64,000 nucleotides of DNA, from assembly GCF_020520425.1 (NCBI RefSeq), contig NC_079491.1, positions 110,360,652 through 110,424,651 of the forward strand, given 5' to 3'. Source of the stretch: Spinacia oleracea. Its lineage: Eukaryota > Streptophyta > Magnoliopsida > Caryophyllales > Amaranthaceae. The notes beneath the pieces were generated by a model. The model searched no databases, was not told the origin of the DNA, and was given only the letters and a program-made list of their open reading frames with translations. Positions 33,341-46,200 of the stretch are shown here, piece after piece. Numbering within the stretch: the first letter of the stretch is position 1; each line of letters opens with the position of its first letter. Made by a program: the position numbers and the translations under genes.

Positions 33341-36300
33341 CGATAGTGGTTCTACGCATTTTGCAATGAAGAACCATCAAGTCAGCAGACATGTGATCCA
33401 CCCAATTTCAGTGAAGAACTCTTTAACGTAAACAACCCTGTTTTATTGCTTCTTAGGCAATAAGTGCTTTTACTTCAACTGTTTAGGTTGCTAGTGATGC
33501 TTTGTTTGGATTTACTTATCCAAGTAGTTCATAGATATGTGGAAGACTTTCCAGCTGTATCTTAGAACATAGAAATTAATATTTTAATTTCCCACGCAAC
33601 AACTCATGGTCTCCAATCCATGTTGCCATTTCAAAACACGATGCTCTATAGCTCGTCCTTGCCAATGGTTAACTCCAAAGGGATCTTGCTTGATCCTTTA
33701 CCAGTGTTTATGCGTGTAGCATTAATATTTAGCGTATCTTTATTTCCTTGAATCAAGAACTATTCCTATGTACCTTTTCAAGTACCGTAAGTATTCTTGA
33801 TCTCAATCTAGTTGATCTTCACTTATATCAATAGAGATTGGTATATGTTCGTCATGCCTAAAGTCATACGATATGTTTTTGGCAAACCTCATATTATATC
33901 ATACATGATAAATTCTTTTGCAGAATAATTCCCAATTGAATTCTATTCATGTAACTTTAGCTCATTCTAGTTTCAGTAGATACTGAATCCAGCTAAATTT
34001 GTTGACATATAATATAGGTTTAAGAATCTCACTTGGATCCTTTGATGTTTAACTTAGTAAATGCTTATACATAGTTCAAACATTCATTACTTAGATTTAT
34101 TCATATGGGTCGAATATCTCCAATGGAGTCTTTCGTGTTTGATTTAGTAAATGCCATTACTTAATCTAAAACAATATTCTAAGATCTTTGTAAATAGATC
34201 TTAATACCCAGTATGTACTAAGTTTCGCCTTGGTCCATCATTGGTGAATAATTTCAAATCTAAGTCATTAGCATTTGAATGTTATTTCACAATAGAGAGA
34301 TATGTGTATGACACACATAGGACCAATTAAGTTTTATGTACTCCCACTAAACTTCTTATATATATCTATAAGAATCATGTACATTTTATGAAACTAAAAT
34401 CTTAATAGCTTCACTAAAATACAGTTCCAATTCCCAATTGCTTGCTTAAATCTGTACTTAGATTTTATAAGCTAGCATTCATTTCAAGCATTATTTGGAT
34501 CCACAGATCCTATAACATTCCATGTACATAGTTTCTTCCAACATTCGACCGAGGAAGATGTTTTGTCATCCAATTGCCATATGTACCAATATGCAATCAT
34601 TGCTTGAATTATAGAGTTAAGCATTACGATTTTGCATGAGGTTTCAACACAATCCACACCGTGAATTTGCTTGTAACCTTTAGCAACTAATCTAGCTTTA
34701 TGTGTGAACACAATTTCATGTTTGATGGTTTTTATCCTTAAAAACAAACTTGCAACCAATAGGTGTGAAACTATTCTATCAACAAAATTTCAATTTTGTC
34801 ATCAAAACATTGAGTATGTTTTATGGCCTCTAACCATTTAAAACATTTGAGTCTATATATGGCCTCTAACCACTTTGGGGAATCTGGGTTTCGTCATAGC
34901 TTTCTTACAGGTCACAAACTCATTAATCTACATGATAATAGTTTGACTGCAAGTTGTAGGTTTCTTCACTATCTAATAGAAGAATCGCATAGCTTCAGTG
35001 ACCTGATCTCTATGTTTCTTCACTATCTAATAGAAGAATCTCATAGTTTCAGTGACTTGAACTCTATGCCTACTTGGGTATAGAACATCGATCAAACAAT
35101 AGAATATCAACAACCACTTGAAAGTCCTTTGAATATTCTGTTCTCCTTGAAGCACTTGTAAAGTCTTCTAAGAGATGTCTATTCTTTAAAGCCACTTCTA
35201 AAGTCCTTAAGAATATGTGTTCGGGTTTTCTAAAGAACTTCGAAAAGCCTCCGGAATGTCCGTTTATGTTTGTTGTTCGCCTCGAAGACTTTCGAGGTCT
35301 ATTTTCTCCCACTTGTCATTTTGGAAACGAATCTCCAAAAGGACATTATTTCGAGCAAACAAACATTATGTTCTCAAAAATTCGTGGTAGAAACAATACC
35401 CTTGTGTCTCATTTGAATAAATCACAATGAAACATATATATATACTTGGGCCTTAGTTTTTTGAATAACAAACACTAAGCTCCCACTGAGTTTAGCAACT
35501 CTTTAGATATATAATTATGAAAAGATATTCTGAAATTACTTTTCAATAGCTTTGACGAATTTGGTTTAGTTTGGTGGTAGTTGAGCATTTTGTTTTAGAA
35601 ATTATAGGAAAAGTCTTTATGATTCATCATTGATCGAATCAAGTACTAATTGACTTCAATCATTCCAATGTAGATATTTCATATTTTATGGAGCTCGATC
35701 GTGAAATTACAACGCACAATCATTGATGATTATATTTGGTCTTAAAGTAATCATCGTCATGATCTAACCTAGATCTTAATGATTTCTTGCCAAGTGGATT
35801 TTATACTTCTGAATCTTTGAACTAGCCAAACAGATTCAAACTTATATCACATTTGAGTAAATAAACCTATATTCACTCAAGTCCATGTGAAATAATAAAG
35901 TCATAAAATCTTTCTTTAGCTGTGAACTCTATTGTCTAGGCGTTCTAACAATAGTTCATATCTTTTGTTACTTTCAACAATTAAGACTAGCTTGTCTTGA
36001 ATGATCTAGAAATTAATCAACTTTCAAAAGTCCATCAAAATAGAGCTTTTTAATGTTAACTTGTTGATATGGTCTAAGTAACAATGCCAAAGATTTGTGG
36101 AACTCAAATCAGGAGATTGATTTGAACCTAGTAAAGTTCTTAATGTTAAAGAGTTGTTTGTTTTAATCAAGCATATTGGCTCAACCCGTAAATGACCATT
36201 TCATTCAAATAAACAAACAAACATTGTTTTTGTTTTTCTTGAATATGAGTCTTTCTGTGTTTGAAGCAGAAATATAGGAATGCTGATTATAGAACAAAAT

Positions 36301-37200
36301 AGCCATTAAGTTCCAGCCTTGAAAGGACTTAAAACAAACCAGATGACCCTACAACTGATGTAGCATTGCCATGCTTCATTTCCCACTTGTAGGCCATTAG
36401 TGTATCCTGGCTTCCATTGTTTGAGTCATTACCGAAGTAAGAACCTCAAGCGGTATATGATACCAAGGAAGTTTGATTGCTAGGTCACTTTTCTTTAAAC
36501 ATAAACTTATAGGTAGAAACGGAATCGTAAATTCCTTTCGTTTGTTCCTTGTTTTTCCCATTTCTTGTACCCTTTCTAATAGCCTTAAGAAGAATTGAAT
36601 TCTTTAGTGTTGACTTTCATACTTTGTTTAGACATGTCCAATGTCACCAACAAGGTTCTTTACCATTTTAATTTATGTCGAATATTTTGTTTCAACTAGA
36701 TGATCTTACCAGAAGTTTCTAAAGTTCTCTAAGCATCGATCTATTCGAATGTCTAGGGATTAGACTCATTCGAGAATTAAATGGACAAAGATATAAGGTT
36801 GTTAACCATTGGTAAAGCTGAGCGTTTAAACTCAATGCTTTATGATATCAAAACTACATTGTATTTTGAATTCACAAGCACCAATCGGTTTTCCATTCGA
36901 CTTTGATACTCGAAAACAACCATAAAAGGCTCTAAAAGAAACGTACATTTTAAATTGCTCTTTTTCTCTCATTTCCGTGAATCGTTCTTAGATTCACTAC
37001 CAATCGAGGAAATTTACTGTTACCTTTCTAAAAGGATTTACTGCAGTGCAAGATATTTAATTATAAACAATAATTAAAACATACATTGAAGCATGCAAAG
37101 TCTAAACATTTATCATGAGTAATAACTTGAAAATTAAAGCAATCATGCAATTTGAACAAGTTATTGGCATTTTATTTTATTGTTCCGGCAGGTGTGAATA
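33341..37200 (-). pseudogene. Heavily decayed copia gag-pol in Copia-2
   Basis: Collinear with Copia-1 gag-pol: 35290-35350 matches the connection between integrase and RT (shared AAAATGACAAGTGGGAGAAA), and 34484-34759 reads KARLVAKGYKQIHGVD and YIWQLDDKT from RT. Stops and indels occur throughout and no frame is longer than about 90 codons. It cannot encode its own enzymes. Confidence 0.8.
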
Positions 37201-39797
37201 AAATGATTCCAAGACCCTAAAACCATTGAAGAATTAAGCACATTATGTATTTTGACTCAATTCTAAAACATTTTAGGTAAGCAAAAGCCTTTTGCTAATA
37301 GTCTAGAAACTACTCTTGGTTGATAGGTACTTCTAAGAACTTATTAAGTAAACCTATCATTTTTGCCACGACATAAAAGGACTCCTTACTTATATCGTTG
37401 AGTTTCACCAAAACTAACATGTACTCACAATTATTTGTGTACCTTACCCCTTTAGTATCGATAAGTAACACCTCGCTATGGCGGAAACCTATTACTAAGA
37501 TCGATGTAAAGGATATCCAAGTAAGTGTTATTTTGGCATGGCACCTTTTAACTCAATTTTTAAGTTTGGAACTTAAGGCTCTTACTATGTTGGTTAGATT
37601 TTAAGTGAACTAAAATCCTTAATCATGCAACATAATCAAGCCACAATCTCATGCATATTTAAGACATATTTAAAAGCAATAAATAACTTAAGCATGCATA
37701 AGATAAATGTGATCTAGTATGGTCCGACTTCATTTTGAAGCTTCAACTTCAAAGTCCGTCTTGAAAATGGATTGGAAACTCCATCTTGAATTTCACCGTG
37801 GGAGGCGCCATTTTCTTCAAATAGGATAAGCTATAATTAAACTAATTACAACTATTTGATGGTACGCATACCATATTTGAATTGAAAAATAAATTTTGGT
37901 ACTTTAGACCAATTACATTCAAATTAATGGTACGCAGACCATATTTTCTATCCTATTTGGCCCATACTAGTCACTTCGTAACCTGCAAAACAGTACATAT
38001 ACAATATATACCATTCATCCATTCATTATCATGAATGTCCCACATAATTGGTTAGTTAAAACACATTGTATGCATCACATAAATATTTGCAGCAATTAAT
38101 TAAGGGCACCAATAAGCTACCAATTATTCAGTCCTTATTAATTCTAATCAAGTTATTTAACCTTAAAGGATTTGTCGACCTAATCAAGAGTTTATGACTA
38201 AAATGCTCCCACTTAAACCAATAAATTCATATGCTTTACTAATTTTAAACAATAAAATGTATTTCTAGTCTAACCGGAAACATACAAATTTAATTAAAAT
38301 TTAAAGCTCAGATAAATTTATAATTGAATCCATTTTATTTAATTTATTTTCAGTTGATTTAAATGAATTTAAATTAATTCAAGGTTTAATTTTAGTAAAA
38401 TAATTAGTATAAATTAAAATTTATAATAATTATAATATTCAAAATTAAAATCCGAGAAAACAATTTAAATTATTAATTTTAAAATTAATTAAAATTATTT
38501 CCGAACTAAAAATTTCAAATTAAAATTTAAAACGAACCAATCGGGTCAAGACAAGGCCATGGGCTTGCGCCCATACCTCGTCAAGTCCAACAAGCAACAA
38601 ACCCCTTGTCACTCGATTGATCATACCACAAAGCCCAAGCAACAACGCACCAATGCGTCAGGCCCAGCGAGCCACGCTTGCGCGCAGCCCACTCGCCCAA
38701 CGCCTTGGCGCGCTGCTGGGCAACGCTTGCTGGACAGGCCAGCCAACGCTGCCCGCGTGCACGTTGAGCTGCGCTTGTCGCTGCCTTGGCTACTGCCTTG
38801 GCGTGCTGCTGAGCGAGGCAACGCATGTTTGGCGCAGCATCCATCGTTGCCCACGCGTGCTTGCCTTGCTCGCTGCACTTGCTCGCCCGTTGCCTCATCG
38901 CCCACACGCGTAGCACACGCCCCTTAGGCGCATTGCCTTGCGCATGCCACGCTCGTTGCTCGCTGCATTCGTACCGCACGGGCGACGAGCTCCCTTGCTC
39001 GTCGTCTCGTGCCCGCACTATACAACACCCCTTAAGGGTAACACGTAGCTTCCATTGCTTTGTGCGTGCAACATTTATGGGCGTTTTCATAAAAATTTAA
39101 AATTTTTAATATAAAATTAATGACAAATTAACAAAACATATTAATTTCATAATTTTAGGGCGAAAAATCTAAAATTTATTAATCAATTAATTTCCGATTA
39201 ACATGGATTCAAATCTAGGTCATAAAAATTAAAATTTTAACATAAATTAACAATTTTTATGGTGGATTTTAATCATGGATACCTAATTAAATTATTAATT
39301 AATTATGAAAAACAAATCAATTCTAAATTATTCGAATTTCAACAAATTAATCATAATTACAAATTAGGTTGTATAATTAACAAGTCTAGGCATTCATAAT
39401 TGTTAAACATATACAGTAGGTCAATCAAAAACTCAAGATTTATCAACAAGAATCGCAAATACTTAATTTAACATCTTAAATTTACAAACTTTTGCGTTCG
39501 AAAAACTAAAACCTCCGAAAAGTCATAGTTAGGCTTCCAATTTGGGAATTCTGGGTTCGGCCGAAAATGAATATTTTTGTCAAAATTTTAGAATGCCTTT
39601 TCCATACGGAATTGACACAAAAATCACTCGATTTGGATGAGTAACGAAGAAACTTCCGAAAAACTGCGTACATATAATTAAATAAACGCAATTTGCAATT
39701 AATTAACAATTACGAAAATTAATCACCCCTTTTAATTCTTTGCAAATTTGTAAAATTTAACCATGTTTATGCAATTTAGATTATGAGTATAATAAGA
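37201..39797 (-). other. Copia-2 leader
   Basis: Collinear with the Copia-1 leader in reverse, including the GTACGCAGACCAT motifs (37860-37945) and a GC-rich block (38560-39050). No gene seen. Open frames in the GC-rich block are composition artefacts. Confidence 0.75.
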
Positions 39798-39811
39798 GGC
39801 TCGTGATACCA
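39798..39811 (-). promoter_or_regulatory. Primer-binding site of Copia-2
   Basis: Minus strand TGGTATCACGAGCC, identical to the Copia-1 site and next to the right LTR. Confidence 0.8.
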
Positions 39812-39812
39812 C

Positions 39813-41196
39813 TGTTAGGTTATGATACATATGAATAAACATAAATCATGCGGAAAAACCATAAAGCCAGGAAACATATTATTTACACATAATCATTTCG
39901 CATAATTCAGATGCATACACTTTGTAGCGTGCCCTCCCTAGCTGCGCCCGAACCGAACAAGAACAAGTCTTTAGGACTCCAAGTGTCGTCCCTCCATAGA
40001 TAGTCCACAGCACGTCCGGATCCGCCTTAAGCTTGACCAACTAGAATCGCCCTTAAGGTTACTTAGGATTTTCGGCTATTTTGGGTTGCAAGTGTTTTGC
40101 TGATTTTTGCTTAAAAATCATACCTTTGAATACTTCAAAATCATCAGTTAAATATGTGACCCTAGGCCCTTATTTATAGAGTTTATGGAAAGGAATTATA
40201 ATCCTACTAGGATATGGAATTATTAATTAGAATCCTAATAGAACTCTAAATAATAAATTTAATCTTTTAGGATTAGGATTTAATCAATGCACGAATTCCG
40301 ATAGGATTAGGATTCGTTACGAACACGAGCACACGCACACGCATGCACGCCCGTACACAGGCCTTGCGGCCCACGGCGAGCGCACAGCGCATGCGGCCTC
40401 GCAGCCCATGAGCTTCGTGCGCGCCTGCCAGTGCTTGGCTGGGCCTGGCCTTGCGCTGGGCCTGGTCGAGCACTTGGCGTGTGGCTTGCTGGGCGTTGGC
40501 CTAGCCTCGTGTTGGGCCTTCGTCTAGCAAGCCTCGTCTGATGCTGATTCGTACGATACGCTTTCCGATTAAATTCCCGATTCCGGAATTCATTTCCGAT
40601 ACGAACAATATTTAATATTTCCGATCCCGGAATTAATTTCCGTTCGAACAAATATTTAATATTTCCGTTTCCGGAATTATTTTCCGATTCCGATAATATT
40701 TCTGATTCTGACAATATTTCCGTTTCCGACAATATTTCTGATTCCGGCAATATTTCCATTTCCATTAATATTTTCCAATACGTACCATGTTTCCGTTTCC
40801 GGCAACATGTACGACTTGGATAATATTTTTATTTCCGATACGATCCATATTTCTGTTTCCGGCAATATCATCGTTTCCGGAGTATTCATTTGCTTGCCTT
40901 TGACGATCTTAGCTCCCACTGAAACCAAGATCCGTCGATTCTGAATATCCATAGATGGAGTATTTAATGCCATTAAATACTTGATCCGTTTACGTACTAT
41001 TTGTGTGACCCTACGGGTTCAGTCAAGAGTAAGCTGTGGATTAATATCATTAATTCCACTTGAACTGAAGCGGCCTCTAGCTAGGCATTCAGCTCACTTG
41101 ATCTCACTGAATTATTAACTTGTTAATTAATACTGAACCGCATTTATTAGACTTAACATTAAATGCATACTTGGACCAAGGGCATTATTTCCTTCA
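39813..41196 (-). repeat. Copia-2 5' LTR
   Basis: On the minus strand it starts TGAAGGAAATAATGCC and ends AACCTAACA. It shares the CGGAAATATT-type array with Copia-1. Confidence 0.93.
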
Positions 41197-43338
41197 ACTA
41201 AAATCATCCATAAACACTTCCATGATAGACTCAATAAACTCAGAAAAGATGCTCATCATGCAACCTTGAAATGTAGCAGGTGCATTACACAGACCAAAGG
41301 GCATCCTACGATATGCAAAAGTGCCATAGGGACAGGTGAAAGTGGTCTTTTCCTGGTCGTCTGGATGTATGGGAATTTGGAAAAAACCAGAGTAACCATC
41401 CAGATAACAGAAAAACTTGTGACAGGCTAGCCTTTCCAACATTTGATCAATAAAGGAAGGGGGAAAGTGGTCTTTTTTAGTGGCAACAGTCAGACGCCTA
41501 TAGTCAATACACATGCGCCACCCTATAACTACCCTAGTTGGGATCAACTCATTTTTCTCATTTCTAACCACAGTCTTCCCCCCTTTCTTTGGGACTACCT
41601 GAACAGGACTCACACACTTAGAATCAGACACGGCATAAACAATACCCGCATCAAGCAACTTCATAACTTCAGCTTTCACAACATCTTGCATGATGGGGTT
41701 CAAACGACGCTGGGGTTGAATGCATGGTTTTTTATTATCATCTAGATGTATCCTATGCATGCAAAAATCAGGGCTAATACCCTTTAAATCATCAATATTG
41801 TACCCAATGGCCTTTTTGTGCTTTTTCAACACAGTAAGAAATTGGGACAACTGGTCTGCATCAAGTGCAGTACTGACAATTACAGGGCAAAGTTGTTCAT
41901 CATCCAAAAATGCATATTTAAGATTAGTAGGAAGAGGTTTAAGTTCGGGCTTCTTTACCTCTTTTACAAAACAGACCGGCCGAACTAACCTCCTCAATTT
42001 GGTGCTCTCCTCGGGTTCAGACTCTCCACCATCAAGAGCTAACTCTAGAGCATCCACTTCAGCACTCCAAGAACTGCTATCACCTGCAGAAGATTCACAA
42101 CAAAGCACTGCCTCCAAGGGATCCCTTTCGAGAACTTGGGAGACGTTTTCAAGCATAATAAAATCAACTACATCAATTCGATAGCATTGTTCTTCCATTA
42201 GCATGGGGCTCTTTAAGGCACTGTTCAGATTAAAAGTCACCTTATCATCCCCAACAGACAAAGTCAATTTCCCACTTTTTACATCAATGACCGCCTCTGC
42301 CGTTTGAAGGGAGGGTCTACCTAAGATAATGGGAATTTGAGAGTCCTCTTGCATGTCTAGTACTACAAAGTCCACATGTTCATAAAATTTACCTACTCTA
42401 ATGGGGACGTCCTCTAAAACACCTAAGGGGTATTTAACAGAACGGTCGGCCATTTGTAGAGTGATATTAGTAACCTTAAGCTCACCCATGTTCAATTTAG
42501 AACAGTCAGACAAAGGCATAACAGACACACTAGCACCTAAATCACATAAAGCCTTATCAATAAAAATGGTGCCAATGTTACATGGGATGGAAAAACTCCC
42601 GGGGTCTTTAAGTTTAGGTGGAGACTTGTACTGTAAATAAGCACTACATTCCTCAGTAAAAGCTACAGTCTCTACCTCACAAAAAGCACGTTTCCTGGTC
42701 AAAATATCTTTCATAAACTTAGCATATGTAGGAACCTGTAAAATCAATTCAGTAAAAGGAACCGTTACCTGCAAGTTTTTTACCACATCCAAGAATTTTC
42801 CAAACTGTTTGTCTAGCTTACTCTTGAGTTTCCGGTTTGGGAAAGGGAGTACAATAGGTGGTACTTGAATATCTGTCCCCTTCTTAACCTCAAGTGTAGC
42901 CTCTTTTTCACATACTACCTTTCCAGCATGTTCACCATCCGTGACTACCCTTGGTGTTTCCTCACTAACCAGACCACTAGCAGACACCTCAGAATCATCC
43001 TCAACGGGCATAGAAGGACCGTCATAACCTCTTTCACTCCTCAATGTAATAGCATTTGCAGTTTCCCTATTCTTGGGGTGTGAAGGGAGTTGGTCTGGGG
43101 GTCTCCCTGCAAGAGTAGTAGCCATCTGTGCCAACTGTGTATCAATGATCTTGTTATGGGCGGCAAGAGCATCAATTTTAGCATCCTTTTCACCCAGGGA
43201 CTTCTGCATTTGCAACATCATGTTCCTCATCTCTACAATCATAGGGTCAGATTGTGTGGGTTGAGGTTGTGGTGGTGGATGTGATGTGTGTTGTCTAGGG
43301 AACCCTGGTGGTCCACTAGACTGTTGGTTGTCGCTACT
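41194..43338 (-). pseudogene. Athila-like gag end, protease and RT start
   Basis: One open frame on the minus strand. It contains the gag C-terminal region with a coiled-coil-like MMLQMQKSLGEKDAKIDAL, an aspartic protease with LCDLGASVSVMP and IPIILGRPSLQ, and the RT with RMCIDYRRL, YLDGYSGFFQIP and the metal-binding FMDD box at about 41202. It is cut by Copia-2 right after FMDDFS. The DLGAS protease site is typical of the Athila lineage. The open frame is long and well kept compared with gag. Confidence 0.9.
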
Positions 43339-44598
43339 CTAGGGTTGGTATGATTGTTGTGGTGGTGGTTGATATGATGTTTGGGGTGGTGGATGTTGGA
43401 CCTGATGGGGGTTTTGAATATTAGTACTTCTGTATGATAGTAGGGGATTGTTTTTATACCCCTCATTGTAAGAATTGGAGTACGGATTATTCTGCTTGTA
43501 GGACTGGAATGTGTTACATTGTTCAATAGAGCTCCTACATTCCTGTGCATAATGACCAGACATCCCACAACTATCACAGACATTGACGGTTTGAGAATTC
43601 ATTGCAGCTACACTAACAGGTTGAGCAGATTAAGCAGATTGAGCATTGGCCGCTTGCATATTATCAAACTTGTAATGTAAAGCAGTCAATTGGGCAGTTA
43701 GTTGTTCTATGGAATTCAAATCATGCTTACCACCCTTGTTAGATAGCCCTCTAGGATTCCCATACTGGGCATTATGAATGGCCATCTCCTCAATCACCTC
43801 TATAGCTCTAGTCACAGCAAGTTCCATGAATCTCCCACTAGCAGCTGAATCCATAATAAGTCTAGAGTCATTACCCAGACCATTATAAAATTGTTGAATC
43901 AAGAACCAGTCACTCAAACCATGGTGTGGGCACTCTCTCTGTAGATCCTTGAACCTTTCCCAGGCCTCGAACAAACTCTCATCTGGTTGTTGAGTAATAG
44001 AAATGATCTGGCTCCTTAGACAAGTCGTCTTCTCAGGTGGGAAATATTTCACATAGAATGCAAGGGCCAAAGACTCCTAGTTAGTAATTTTCATGGTTGC
44101 TCGATTCAACCCATTGATCCACAACTTTGCCTTCCCACTCAGAGAGAACGGGAAAAGCATCTCCCTAGTCTGCTCCGGAGTCAATCCCTTTTGCTTGATG
44201 GTAGAGCAGTATTGGATGAAAGATTGAATGCGAAGATTTGGGTCTTCACCTACTTCCCCACCAAACTGGCGTCTCTCAATCATGTTAATCAATGCAGGCT
44301 CAATCTTGAAGGTCTCAGCTGCAATAGAAGGCATGATTGCCTTGGGTAGCACAGACAGACTTGGCTTAGAATAGCCTGTAAGCCTTGGCTCAACTGGTGG
44401 TGGTGTTTCGTCACCCACCTCTATCTCTGAAACTGAATCTGTATCTGAAGGAAAAATACCGCCAATATTATGATCAGAATCAGAGTTAGAGTAATTCCCA
44501 CATTCTGCGATGAAATTTCTTCGTCTACGAAAGGTTCTTTCGGGCTCAGGATCGAACGGAGTAAGATTACTAGTACCTACGGTCCTGGGCATAGACAA
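43339..44598 (-). pseudogene. Athila-like gag with three stop codons
   Basis: It starts MSMPRTVGTSNLTPF at 44598. The gag core includes ALAFYVKYFPPEKT and FEAWERFKDLQREC. A CCHC knuckle reads CDSCGMSGHYAQEC at about 43575-43535, followed by an N/Y/Q/P-rich tail. In-frame stops: TAG after MKITN (44074-44076, where the family has Trp), TAA near 43629 and TAG near 43338. The frame is otherwise kept, so these are point changes. Confidence 0.85.
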
Positions 44599-44706
44599 AG
44601 AAACTACAAACAGGTGTGAGATCCGGTCTCAAGGAACGGGGGTTCCTTGAGAAGTAACAAACAATAATCTAGAATAAACCATTAATAACAGAAAATAAAA
44701 TCGTTT

Positions 44707-44723
44707 CCCCGGCAACGGCGCCA
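44707..44723 (-). promoter_or_regulatory. Primer-binding site of the Athila-like element
   Basis: TGGCGCCGTTGCCGGGG on the minus strand, complementary to the tRNA-Asp 3' end, six bases after the LTR end at 44730. Confidence 0.85.
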
Positions 44724-44729
44724 AAATTT

Positions 44730-46200
44730 GACAGGCTTAAGTCGTATCACCTAATCAAAGATAAACCTAATATCACTAGCTAGGTAGCAAGGGAAGTCAG
44801 GATCGAATCCACAGGGAAACAGCGTTCTTTGTCTTACTAAGAATAAAATCTAGACTATTGCGAACAAGAGTTTGGTTGATTTGTGTATTAAAATTGCGAC
44901 AATAGTAAAACAAAAGGGAATTCAGATATTAAAAGATCTAGGGCATAGGTTCACCAATGAACAACAATCCAGGATGATAAACAGTCGATAACAATCAATA
45001 AAACAGTTAATTAGACTAGCATGCTCTCTCGAAGAGATACTAATCATAGACTCAGAATTAACTGGCTCTCGCTACGTATTAACTCCAATTCTACCTATTG
45101 ACACAAGCCTAAACATCAAATTTCATCTCTCGAATCTTAACTTGATATTGCTTGACTAATACAATTAAACCTGCGCAAATCTAATTGCATAGTAAATAAA
45201 ACCAATCAATAGGAATTAACCACAATACTAATAATCAAAAACATTTAATCATCCTTCATATTAATTCATGGATCCCCAAACCCTAGAAAATAGACTACTC
45301 ACACATGATTGAAATAACTAAAGCAATATAAATCAATGAAAACATAGCTAGAGCAAAATAATAAATCAAAGTAAGAAGCAATACCTAAATGAAGAACAAT
45401 GAAATATGAAAGCTTGAATTTTGATTGCAATTAAAAACTAAGTGTTTGGAACAAATTTACAGAGAATAACTAAGCTAAGGAAAATAAACTAAGTGTTCAA
45501 TACTAAAAATTAAGGTCTCACTAAAAATAAAAGGGGCTAGTATTTATAGTTTGCCCAAAATAAAGCCCAAAACCGGAAATAAAAAACGCGAAAAAGCATC
45601 AGGGGTTGGCGTCGCCCGATCGGGCGAAAGGCTGCCTGATCGGGCATTCTGCTCGATAGTCGGCCCGATCGGGCCAAATTCCGCCCGATCAGGCGGTTGC
45701 GAAATGCCCAGAACAGCGCCCAGAATGACCGCCCGATCGGGCGCGCGTTGAAGGTTCCAGTGTTCTTCTTCTTCGCCCGGTCTTCTCATTCCGCCCTCCG
45801 CTTAAGGGGCGATTTGCAAAAAACATCATCCTTCGCCCATATCACCGAGTCTAACTTCCGGGGCTCAACCATAAGCATCTAAGGCTCCCGAAAGTCGACG
45901 ATAGTCGTCCCGAACTTCCTCGGGATCGTGTAGTGGCCCATATCACCATAAAACGAGCCTCAAAAGGCCAATTTCTCACTAAGTAATCCTGAAACTCAAG
46001 GCACACTCAATAACACAGATTAGTACTAAAAACGGCTCCTGAGATCTCATTAGATGCATAAAAGTACTAAGGGACGGGGGTAAAACTCTATATAAAATAC
46101 ACATATCATTTATAGGAGTTGATTTCTAGCTTGAGTTGTGATTCGCACAGTGGCCCCCGTACTTAGGTATTCCAGGTACGTACAAGACTAGGGTGACCAC
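44730..46200 (-). repeat. Athila-like 5' LTR (right edge uncertain)
   Basis: On the minus strand it ends GCCTGTCA at about 44730. It contains five CCCGATCGGG-type palindromes (45613-45743) and a TATA-like TATAAATACT (45538-45547 region). I place the right edge near 46200 on general length and the change of sequence character; it could be off by 100-200 bp. Confidence 0.6.
45613..45743. repeat. Five GCCCGATCGGGC palindromes
   Basis: Copies at 45613-45626, 45633-45644, 45662-45675, 45682-45695 and 45730-45743. Three are perfect over 14 bp; two have one change. Confidence 0.85.

Larger units (their letters stand above)
30601..41196 (-). mobile_element. Copia-2, Ty1/copia element with decayed coding region
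   Basis: Same superfamily, LTR ends and primer site as Copia-1, on the minus strand. The 5' LTR is on the right (39813-41196, 1384 bp), the 3' LTR on the left (30601-32311, 1711 bp, enlarged by an internal duplication). The 5-bp duplication is ACTAA. The internal part is collinear with Copia-1 but gag-pol is riddled with changes. LTR divergence is only about 2-3 percent by eye in the first 300 bp. Confidence 0.93.
25026..46200 (-). mobile_element. Athila-like Ty3/gypsy element, split by two insertions
   Basis: Read on the minus strand: 5' LTR (right of 44729), primer site TGGCGCCGTTGCCGGGG (44707-44723, tRNA-Asp type as in Athila), gag, protease with the Athila-type DLGAS site, RT, RNase H and the integrase zinc region. 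The RT is interrupted at 30463-30466 / 26128 by CACTA 2 and at 41197 / 30600 by Copia-2. The element is truncated inside integrase at about 25026 and has no 3' LTR. The right edge of the 5' LTR is not well defined; 46200 is approximate. Confidence 0.8.
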
